Shown here piece by piece: positions 13,904-20,385 of a DNA stretch of 26,404 nt (position 1 is the first letter of the stretch; every line of letters starts with the position of its first letter). Location: positions 1 to 26,404 of the forward strand of contig CAWUIJ010000028.1 in the NCBI GenBank assembly GCA_963922235.1, read 5' to 3'. The notes under the pieces were generated by a model. That model worked only from the letters and a program-made list of their open reading frames with translations. It had not been told where the DNA came from and searched no databases. The position numbers were made by a program, and so were the translations under genes. This DNA is from Parvularcula sp963922235 (lineage in GTDB: Bacteria > Pseudomonadota > Alphaproteobacteria > Caulobacterales > Parvularculaceae).

Positions 13904-16900
13904 TTAAAACTCTTCCCATTCGTCATCGGCCGGTTCGAGTTCCTCGGCCGCACCGCCAGTTCCAGCAAAGAATGCTTGCGCGGCTTGGCGTTGCTGCACG
14001 ACCGGAGGCTCACCTTCATGGCCTTGAGAGCCATCGGAGCCGCCAGTGAACGCGTCATTGGCCGGAAGCTCGGTCGACGATCCCACTTCGAAATGAGCCA
14101 CACGGTCGATGAGCATCGTCGAGGCGCGAGCCAGTGCATGGCTCGAAGCTGTGGACTGCTCAACCATCGCCGCGTTCTGCTGCGTGACCTGGTCCATCTT
14201 GTTCATGGCGTCGTTGACTTCGCCAAGGCTGATGGACTGTTCCTGTGCAGAGGCTGCAATTTCAGAGACCAGCGAGCTCACATTCTCGACACGCTCGACA
14301 ATGTCGCTGAGCGCCGTACCCGCGCCGCCGACAAGGTCCACACCCTCAGCAACCTGAGCAGAACTTGTCGAGATCAGCTCTTTGATCTCTTTTGCCGCTT
14401 CTGACGACCGCTGAGCAAGTGCCCGGACCTCTTGCGCAACCACCGCGAAGCCGCGACCTGCGTCACCTGCCCGCGCTGCCTCAACACCTGCGTTGAGGGC
14501 CAGGAGGTTGGTCTGGAAGGCGATGTCGTCAATCACGCCGATGATCTGGCTGATCTGTGTGGATGATTTCTCGATCTCGCCCATCGCCGAGACGGCGTTG
14601 CGCACAACGTCACCTGAGGCTTTCGCTTCCGCACGGGTCTCGGAGGCGACACTGTTCACCTCTTTCGCTCCGTCTGCGGTTTGCTTGACGGTTGCCGTGA
14701 TCTCATCAAGGGCTGCGGCTGTCTCTTCCAGTGTCGCGGCCTGGCTTTCCGTCCGCTTGGAGAGGTCATCTGCGGCTTGCGAGATATCCGACGAGCCAGT
14801 TTTCAGCGTCGATGCTGTGGAGGTGATCGATTGCATCACGTCACACAGGCGGCCCGTTGTGTCGTTGAAGAGCGACCGCAGGCGATCATACTCGCCAGGG
14901 AAGACCTCTTCGATCCGATAGGTCAGAACACCATTCGACAGACGTTCCATGCCTTGGGCCAAACTTTCGACAACCATAGCCTGTTCATCAGCATTCCGCA
15001 GACGAATTTCTTCGGCATCACGCATTTTGCTGACCGCGTTGGTGAAGTCGACGCGGAGCTGTTCGTATTCCGCCGGGAAGGTCTCAGGCAGCGAGGCTGT
15101 GAAATCACCCTCGGAGAGACGATCAAGGCCATGGGCCAAGCTATCGACAATGGTCTTCTGCTCTTGATCCCGGCGAATACGCCGCTCTTCACTGGCCTGA
15201 CGGGCAAGCTCTTGCTCAGTGACGTCCGTCGCGGATTTCACGATTTTGAATGTGTTGCCATGGGAGTCGATGATCGGTGTGTAGACAGCCTGCAGCCAAA
15301 TTTCTTCGCTGGCCTTGTTGAGGCGTTTGAATTGTCCACTTTGCGTCTCGCCATGGGCAAGGAGTTGCCAGAACTGTCTGTACTCATCACTGTTCGCAAG
15401 CTCTGGCTCGCAGAACATCTGGTGATGCTTACCGACCACCTCGTCTTCGCTGTACCCAACAGTCTTCAGGAAGATCTCATTGACCTTCTGGATGTTGCCC
15501 TGGGTATCAAACTCGATGAGCGCTTGATTGCGATCGAAGGCTTCGATCATGCCTGCATCAGTCCGCTGTTTGGTCACATCTTGCCACTCAAGAACAGCAC
15601 CGACGTATTCGCCCTGAAGGTCCATGACAGCACCGATATTGAGGTTGATCTTCAGATCACCGACTGAAATATCCGTGGTGAACGGAAGGTTGGTCGGATC
15701 AGCAAGGATCCGGCGCTGGTGGCTTGGATCCTTGTGGAACCGGTCGATGCATGTACCGATAATCTCATCAGGATTGAAGTCTGGCCACATTTTGCGGAAC
15801 TCATCAGCTGCATTTCGGAACAATTCGAACGTTGATTCGTTCGCATACGTGACAATGAGATCACGGTCCACCATGATGACGGCACTGCTCGACGCTTCAA
15901 GGGCAGAGCTCTTGAAGATCATCTCATTCGCTTGCTTCTCGATTTCTGTGATGTCCTTACAGAACTTCACAACCTTCACAGCCTTGCCCGAGTCGTCGAG
16001 GACTGGGTTGTACGCCGCATCAATGATGATCTCACGACCTGACTTGGTGACGCGTGTATACTTGCCTTGGTCAAACTCACCGCGGCCAAGCTTTTTCCAG
16101 AACGCCTTATACTCAGTGCCTTGAGCGTATTCTGGATCACAGAACATCGAGTGGTGAGCACCCACCAGCTCATCAAGGCTATACTCTGTCGCCGCACAGA
16201 AGGCTTCGTTCGCTGTCTGAACGATGCCGTCCATGTTGAACTCAATCACAGCATGCGTACGGTCAACGGCCGAACGGATTGTCTTCTGATCGAAGGCAGC
16301 TTTTTCTTGTTCTGTGATGTCCGTCGCGAATTTGATGACGCGAACAACGGTGCCTTCAGCATCGACGACAGGATTGTAGGCCGCCTGGATCCAGATCGGC
16401 TCGCCGCTTTTGCCAAAGCGCTGATACTTGCCCGAGTCGGCATGACCATCACCAAGGCGTTCCCAGAACGCACGGTATTCGGAGCTCTGCGCATATTCGG
16501 GGTCACAGAACATCGAATGATGCTCGCCCACAATGTCGCTGAGGCCATAGCCCGTGGTTTTGAGGAATGCCTCATTGGCTGTCAGAATGCGTCCCTTCAG
16601 ATCGAATTCGATCGTGGCTTGGGTGCGGTCCACTGCCTGGAGGATCGCTTTACGGTCTGAATCAGCTTCTTCAGATGCCGTGATGTCGGTAGCCGACTTG
16701 ATCACCTTAAAGACGTTGCCACTTTTATCGGTGACCGGAAGATAGTTGGCCTGGAGCCAAATCGTTCCGCCGTCTTTGCCAAAACGTTTGAACTTACCGC
16801 TTTGGGCGTCACCGCGTGCAAGGCTATCCCAAAACGCGCGATATTCGTTCGAAGAGGCATAGTCCGTATCACAGAACATACGGTGGTGATGACCAACGAT

Positions 16901-17998
16901 CTCCTCGCGGCTATAACCGACAGCGTTCAGGAAGTTCGCATTGGCGTTCTCGATCACACCATCAGGCGTGAACTCGATGAGCGCCTGGGTTGAATCAAAG
17001 GCCTCCAGCATGCTGCTCTGAACACGAGCAACGGTGACGTCAGCGATCTCAACGACGTTGCCGGTGTACTGACCTTGATCATCGGTGATCATCGACACCG
17101 AGAATTCCACTTTGCGGCGACCAACATCCACGTCCTTGACGAAAGGCATGTTCGTCTGATTGCCGATCAACCGCGTTTGCTCATCCAACGATGCCGCAAC
17201 GAAGGCCGCCTTTTGGCCAACAGGATTGGCTGGATCAAAACCAGCAAACGCCGAGCGGAACTCTTCAGCATGCTCTGCGAAAAGCTTGCTGGCGCCATCA
17301 TTGACGAACGTGACTTCACCGGCAGCATCCAGAACGATCAGGGCCGTCGACACACTCGCAAAAGCAGCGCTCTTGTAAGCGGCCACTTTGGCTGTGTTTT
17401 CCGTTTCGGTGATGTCCGAGGCGAACTTCACGACTTTTTCTGGCTTGCCATCTTCGCCGAAAACCGGACTATAAGAGGCCTGGAGCCAAATTTCGTCGCC
17501 AGCTTTGGTGAAGCGCTGATACTTGCCAGCATCGAATTCACCGCTTCCGAGACGCGACCAAAATGCGCTGTACTCGGGTGATTTCGCGTAGTCCTTATCG
17601 CAAAAAATAGCGTGATGCCGACCGACGATTTCGTCTTCGGTATAGCCAGTCGCCGCGAAAAAATTGTCGTTGGCACGGAGGATGTTGCCTTTGAGATCAA
17701 ACTCAATGCGCGCTTGGGTCCGCTCAAGAGCGTCAAGAACGGCCTCGCCTTGGCGAGCGACCTTTTCAGACGCACTCTTACCTTCGGTAAGCTGAGCGAC
17801 CTCAGCATCAATGTCCTTCTGGGTCGAACCGATCGACCACCACAGATAAAGGCCTGTCAGCGCGAGAGCCGCATAGCCAACGAGGCTGATCAGCCCGCTC
17901 GCATCGCCCGCCACACCAGTGCCAGAAACCACAGCAAACACGCCAGCCAATACCGCGCCAGCAACTGCCACTACTTTAGTCGTTTTCAAATTCCGCAC
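13904..17998 (-). CDS. Membrane-anchored methyl-accepting chemotaxis protein with seven PAS domains
   Basis: A 1364-residue receptor (numbered from GTG 17998). Two N-terminal membrane helices (about 9-30 and 35-56) flank only a few periplasmic residues, so sensing is cytoplasmic. Seven PAS domains follow: type A at about 89-199, 329-441, 451-563, 573-685 and 816-929, each with an HH-x-x-FC motif, and type B at about 207-324 and 695-809 (PFVKDVDVG and PFTTDISVG). Then come two HAMP-like repeats (about 946-992 and 1006-1051) and a methyl-accepting signalling domain to about 1300 with the tip VIDDIAFQTNLLALNAGVEA (1155-1174). The tail is acidic and ends in EWEEF, a CheR/CheB docking pentapeptide. 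Type A resembles PAS domains of BdlA/Aer-like receptors; the ligand or cofactor is unknown. First gene of the che operon. Confidence 0.93.
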   Translation of the reverse strand: MRNLKTTKVVAVAGAVLAGVFAVVSGTGVAGDASGLISLVGYAALALTGLYLWWSIGSTQKDIDAEVAQLTEGKSASEKVARQGEAVLDALERTQARIEFDLKGNILRANDNFFAATGYTEDEIVGRHHAIFCDKDYAKSPEYSAFWSRLGSGEFDAGKYQRFTKAGDEIWLQASYSPVFGEDGKPEKVVKFASDITETENTAKVAAYKSAAFASVSTALIVLDAAGEVTFVNDGASKLFAEHAEEFRSAFAGFDPANPVGQKAAFVAASLDEQTRLIGNQTNMPFVKDVDVGRRKVEFSVSMITDDQGQYTGNVVEIADVTVARVQSSMLEAFDSTQALIEFTPDGVIENANANFLNAVGYSREEIVGHHHRMFCDTDYASSNEYRAFWDSLARGDAQSGKFKRFGKDGGTIWLQANYLPVTDKSGNVFKVIKSATDITASEEADSDRKAILQAVDRTQATIEFDLKGRILTANEAFLKTTGYGLSDIVGEHHSMFCDPEYAQSSEYRAFWERLGDGHADSGKYQRFGKSGEPIWIQAAYNPVVDAEGTVVRVIKFATDITEQEKAAFDQKTIRSAVDRTHAVIEFNMDGIVQTANEAFCAATEYSLDELVGAHHSMFCDPEYAQGTEYKAFWKKLGRGEFDQGKYTRVTKSGREIIIDAAYNPVLDDSGKAVKVVKFCKDITEIEKQANEMIFKSSALEASSSAVIMVDRDLIVTYANESTFELFRNAADEFRKMWPDFNPDEIIGTCIDRFHKDPSHQRRILADPTNLPFTTDISVGDLKINLNIGAVMDLQGEYVGAVLEWQDVTKQRTDAGMIEAFDRNQALIEFDTQGNIQKVNEIFLKTVGYSEDEVVGKHHQMFCEPELANSDEYRQFWQLLAHGETQSGQFKRLNKASEEIWLQAVYTPIIDSHGNTFKIVKSATDVTEQELARQASEERRIRRDQEQKTIVDSLAHGLDRLSEGDFTASLPETFPAEYEQLRVDFTNAVSKMRDAEEIRLRNADEQAMVVESLAQGMERLSNGVLTYRIEEVFPGEYDRLRSLFNDTTGRLCDVMQSITSTASTLKTGSSDISQAADDLSKRTESQAATLEETAAALDEITATVKQTADGAKEVNSVASETRAEAKASGDVVRNAVSAMGEIEKSSTQISQIIGVIDDIAFQTNLLALNAGVEAARAGDAGRGFAVVAQEVRALAQRSSEAAKEIKELISTSSAQVAEGVDLVGGAGTALSDIVERVENVSSLVSEIAASAQEQSISLGEVNDAMNKMDQVTQQNAAMVEQSTASSHALARASTMLIDRVAHFEVGSSTELPANDAFTGGSDGSQGHEGEPPVVQQRQAAQAFFAGTGGAAEELEPADDEWEEF

Positions 17999-18005
17999 GG
18001 ATTGC

Positions 18006-18011
18006 CCTCCT
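18006..18011 (-). promoter_or_regulatory. Ribosome binding site fixing the receptor start
   Basis: On the minus strand AGGAGG lies 7 nt before the GTG at 17998, a near-perfect Shine-Dalgarno arrangement. The longer open frame from the GTG at 18031 would place this site inside the coding region and has no comparable site of its own, so 17998 is the better start. Confidence 0.8.
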
Positions 18012-18022
18012 CGCCGAGCGGA

Positions 18023-18057
18023 TGAAATCACACAATTTCACTAAAACTCGCTAAACC
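18023..18057 (-). promoter_or_regulatory. Dyad and CtrA-like box in front of the chemotaxis operon
   Basis: TGAAAT-N6-ATTTCA (18023-18040) is an 18-bp inverted repeat 25-42 nt upstream of the receptor start. Next to it, CTAA-N7-TAAACC (18041-18057, plus strand) matches 8 of 10 fixed positions of the alphaproteobacterial CtrA consensus TTAA-N7-TTAACC. CtrA controls motility and chemotaxis genes in several alphaproteobacteria. Both are candidate operator elements only; no clear sigma70 hexamers were found for the minus strand. Confidence 0.35.
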
Positions 18058-18071
18058 AAAGGCCGCGAACG

Positions 18072-18100
18072 TTGTCCCATGGGCATCTCAGCACTTTATT
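18072..18100 (+). promoter_or_regulatory. Candidate erpA promoter
   Basis: TTGTCC (18072-18077) and TTTATT (18095-18100) are separated by 17 bp and each match the sigma70 consensus at 4 of 6 positions. Transcription would start near 18107, giving a leader of about 23 nt before the erpA ATG at 18130. Plausible but unproven. Confidence 0.35.
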
Positions 18101-18129
18101 CTTGCGGCTATGGACCCTAAATATACGGA

Positions 18130-18477
18130 ATGGACGCCCCACTCGACACGAAATCGATCACCCTCACCGACCGTGCAGCCGCGCGGATTTCTGAGATCTT
18201 GGCATCCGAGCCAAAGGGCTCGATGCTCCGTGTAGCGGTCGATGGTGGTGGCTGTTCAGGTTTTCAATATCGCTTTGAAATTGTTAGCTCAAAAGAGGAT
18301 GACGACCTCCTTTTGGAGAAGAACGGCGCCCAGGTTGTGGTCGATTCTCTGAGCCAAGAGTATATGCCTGGCGCCACGATTGATTTCGCTGACGAGCTGA
18401 TTGCCGCGGCGTTCAAGATCGACAACCCCCTGGCCAAGTCAGGTTGTGGGTGCGGCACTTCGTTCAGCATCGCCTAA
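18130..18477 (+). CDS. erpA: Iron-sulfur cluster insertion protein ErpA
   Basis: A 115-residue A-type Fe-S carrier (HesB/IscA family) that delivers clusters to target apoproteins. The three cluster-binding cysteines are Cys42 (DGGGCSGFQY), Cys106 and Cys108 (SGCGCGTSF), and the length is normal. ITLTDRAAARI at the N-terminus is typical. In many alphaproteobacteria erpA is adjacent and divergent to dgt with xth next to it. Here the erpA-xth side is kept, although a MAPEG gene separates them, while dgt is about 12.3 kb away across the chemotaxis block. The start ATG has only a weak ribosome site. Confidence 0.94.
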   Translation: MDAPLDTKSITLTDRAAARISEILASEPKGSMLRVAVDGGGCSGFQYRFEIVSSKEDDDLLLEKNGAQVVVDSLSQEYMPGATIDFADELIAAAFKIDNPLAKSGCGCGTSFSIA

Positions 18478-18515
18478 CGCACAACTTTTGTCTAAGGGCC
18501 GGACAGTTGTTAATC

Positions 18516-18519
18516 GGAG
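18516..18519 (+). promoter_or_regulatory. Ribosome binding site supporting a TTG start
   Basis: GGAG lies 6 nt before the TTG at 18526. It decides the start of the MAPEG-family gene, because the first in-frame ATG (18589) would delete the first membrane helix. Confidence 0.6.
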
Positions 18520-18525
18520 TCCGTC

Positions 18526-18942
18526 TTGAAAGCGCTTATTCTCCCCGTTTTGGTCCAAGTCATCCTGACCTACGTGGTCTTGTTCACCATGAGCAATTTC
18601 CGCATGCGGGAAGGCGTAAAGAGTCGTGAAATCAGAGCGGCAGTGCGCGATGGCGCTCCACCACCGTTCAGTCGCAGTGCAACGCTGCTGAGCGACAACC
18701 TCAAAAACCAGTTTGAGTTTCCCGTTCTTTTTTATGCGGCCGTTGCTGTGGCTATCGCCGCTGACCAGATCTCGGTGGCTCTGATTGTCACGGCATGGAT
18801 CTTTGTGATCTCCCGGATCGTCCACACAACGATCCACGTCACCAACAATCACATCCCCCGTCGCATGATGGTCTTTGGGATCAGCGTGCTTGCTGCTTTG
18901 GTCATGTGGCTTATCCTTGGCTTTGGTATCTTAACTCAGTGA
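18526..18942 (+). CDS. MAPEG-family membrane protein
   Basis: A 138-residue integral membrane protein with four hydrophobic segments (about 3-22, 65-81, 83-98 and 113-135). It matches the MAPEG family (eicosanoid and glutathione-metabolism proteins) in FxMRxG-like FRMREGVKSREI (25-36), the motif LSDNLKNQFEFPVLFYA (55-71) and R-x-x-H-T-T-IHVTNNHIPRR (97-112). Bacterial members are mostly of unknown substrate; some are glutathione transferases. The gene starts with TTG behind a good ribosome site. It lies 48 nt after erpA and 5 nt before xth, so the three probably form one transcript. Confidence 0.85.
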   Translation: MKALILPVLVQVILTYVVLFTMSNFRMREGVKSREIRAAVRDGAPPPFSRSATLLSDNLKNQFEFPVLFYAAVAVAIAADQISVALIVTAWIFVISRIVHTTIHVTNNHIPRRMMVFGISVLAALVMWLILGFGILTQ

Positions 18943-18947
18943 GCGCC

Positions 18948-19745
18948 ATGAAAGTTGCCAGTTGGAATGTGAACTCGATCAAGGCGCGCCTTCCGCGCAT
19001 CCTGGAGTGGTTTGATACTGCCGCACCGGATGTCTGTGTGCTGCAGGAGATCAAATGTATCGACAGCGCATTTCCTGCCGGCGTCTTTGAAGAGCGCGGC
19101 TATCATGTCGAGGTGCACGGCCAGAAGACCTATAACGGCGTGGCGCTCCTCTCGAAGCACCCCGTCGATGACGTGGTGCGAGGCCTACCAGGATTTGAAG
19201 ACGAGCAGGCTCGGTATATCGAAGCCCTGATCACGCCTGAAGAGAGCGAACCCGTTCGCGTGGGTGGTCTTTACATGCCCAATGGCAATCCCTCGCCTGG
19301 TCCCAAATACGACTACAAGCTCTCCTTCATGGAGGCGCTCACCAGGCATATGGAAGAACGGCTCACCCTCGAAGAACCGTTCTTGGTCGCGGGCGACTAC
19401 AACATCATTCCGGATGCATCAGGTGTCTATGATCCGATCGGTTGGAAGAGTGATGCCCTCTTCCGCCCTGAAAGCCGAGCTGCCCTGCGCCGGATGTTGG
19501 GCTTGGGTCTCACAAGCGCCCTGCCGTCCTTGCTCGATGAACCCTATTATACGTTCTGGGACTACCAAGGAGGCGCGTGGAAAAAGAACCACGGCCTCTG
19601 TATCGACCACATCTTGATGTCGCCAGAGGCAGCCGATCGCCTCGATGAAGCGGGTGTCGACATGGACGTGCGCGATCCCGAGCAAGGCAATGGCGAGGTC
19701 AAACCCTCCGACCACGTGCCAGTATGGGCTGTGCTTGCAGCCTAA
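18948..19745 (+). CDS. xth: Exodeoxyribonuclease III
   Basis: A 265-residue endonuclease/exonuclease/phosphatase-fold enzyme that cleaves at abasic sites and digests 3' ends in base-excision repair. Visible catalytic elements are N7 and N9 (SWNVNSIKARL), Glu34 (VLQEIK), Tyr109 (GLYMPNGNP), Asp150 and Asn152 (VAGDYNIIP), and Asp255-His256 (KPSDHVPVW); WDYQGGAWKKNHGLCIDHIL (204-223) is also diagnostic. I use the ATG at 18948, 5 nt after the MAPEG stop; the open frame extends upstream to 18795 but that part overlaps the MAPEG gene. The stop overlaps that of the convergent DUF2147 gene by 4 nt. Confidence 0.95.
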   Translation: MKVASWNVNSIKARLPRILEWFDTAAPDVCVLQEIKCIDSAFPAGVFEERGYHVEVHGQKTYNGVALLSKHPVDDVVRGLPGFEDEQARYIEALITPEESEPVRVGGLYMPNGNPSPGPKYDYKLSFMEALTRHMEERLTLEEPFLVAGDYNIIPDASGVYDPIGWKSDALFRPESRAALRRMLGLGLTSALPSLLDEPYYTFWDYQGGAWKKNHGLCIDHILMSPEAADRLDEAGVDMDVRDPEQGNGEVKPSDHVPVWAVLAA

Positions 19746-20212
19746 GGGCTCGGCAGCTCTTGGGCATCGCTCGGGAGCTGATCCATCACGAAGTCATCGA
19801 GCGCTGCCCCGATGGTGCTGAGCGATCCAAGTCGGCTCCACGTCTCGCTTTTGCAAAGGACCCGAAGAGCGCAGCCTTTGAGCTGCAGCTCGCCTTCGTC
19901 TTGCAGACGGATCGACCCGCGATAGACATTGCCGTCACCAGGATTGGTCAGCCGTCCTTGGCGCCACGCCCCTTGGCGAAAACTGAAGTCAGTGATGATC
20001 TCTCCACCGACAAATCTCTCTTCGACCCATGCAGGGTCCTGGATCCAAATCATGTTCCCGCAAAGCCGCTCGGCATCCTCATCACACGCAAAAAGCCGAA
20101 CGATGGCGCTGCGATCAGCGGTCACCCAGTCCCCGGCGATGTCATCCATCGGTGTGGATGGTGGCGAGGCGGCCACCAAGACCGCGGCAGATGCAAGCGC
20201 AGCTGTGAGCAT
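19742..20212 (-). CDS. DUF2147-like exported protein
   Basis: A 156-residue protein with a short N-terminal signal peptide (about 1-16, LTAALASAAVLVAAS), so probably periplasmic. The mature part looks like DUF2147: a start IAGDWVTADRSAIVRLFAC, then AERLCGNMIWIQDPAW, a central strand pattern with GNVYRGSIRL, and ALRVLCKSETWSRL near the end. The usual central NPD and arginine-rich stretch of DUF2147 is not evident, so the assignment is moderate. Four cysteines could form two disulfides. A strong AAGGAGA ribosome site lies about 7 nt before the ATG. Function of the family is unknown. It is convergent with xth and divergent from the helicase. Confidence 0.65.
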   Translation of the reverse strand: MLTAALASAAVLVAASPPSTPMDDIAGDWVTADRSAIVRLFACDEDAERLCGNMIWIQDPAWVEERFVGGEIITDFSFRQGAWRQGRLTNPGDGNVYRGSIRLQDEGELQLKGCALRVLCKSETWSRLGSLSTIGAALDDFVMDQLPSDAQELPSP

Positions 20213-20288
20213 AGACGTGTCTCCTTATCCCCATCTTCGCACCAACCCCCTGAAAGGACACGGGTGGAGCGCGTGGGACCCCATCATT

Positions 20289-20302
20289 TGAACGAACGTT
20301 CA
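20289..20302. promoter_or_regulatory. Perfect 14-bp palindrome TGAACGAACGTTCA
   Basis: TGAACG-AA-CGTTCA is a perfect inverted repeat midway between the divergent DUF2147 gene (start 20212) and the helicase gene (start 20382). Its size and symmetry resemble operators of TetR-type repressors. It does not match the alphaproteobacterial LexA box GAAC-N7-GAAC. No regulator gene is adjacent. Confidence 0.4.
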
Positions 20303-20362
20303 TACGCCGTTGGGGAGAAATCGCCAAAGCATCGCCACGGCGCCCGTTGATCCTGACCACCT

Positions 20363-20385
20363 GCATAGGCGACAACGCCCTATGC
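20363..20385 (+). promoter_or_regulatory. Hairpin enclosing the helicase start codon
   Basis: GCATAGGCG (20363-20371) and CGCCCTATGC (20376-20385) pair over 9 bp with one bulged base and a 4-nt loop. The ATG at 20382-20384 lies inside the right arm. If formed in mRNA it would mask the start codon; as DNA it could equally be an operator. No strong ribosome site is visible upstream. Confidence 0.4.

Noticed and set aside
14681..15667. Plus-strand open frame of 328 codons inside the receptor gene
   Set aside because: Antisense to the PAS/HAMP/MCP coding region. Its apparent repetitiveness simply mirrors the PAS repeats.
15150..17760. Periodic DNA repeats that could suggest a CRISPR or tandem-repeat element
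   Set aside because: The period is about 370 nt and the copies encode PAS domains in one continuous frame; no short direct repeats with spacers are present.
20290..20301. SOS (LexA) box near the helicase gene
   Set aside because: GAAC and GTTC words occur, but not with the 7-nt spacing of the alphaproteobacterial GAAC-N7-GAAC or GTTC-N7-GTTC box.
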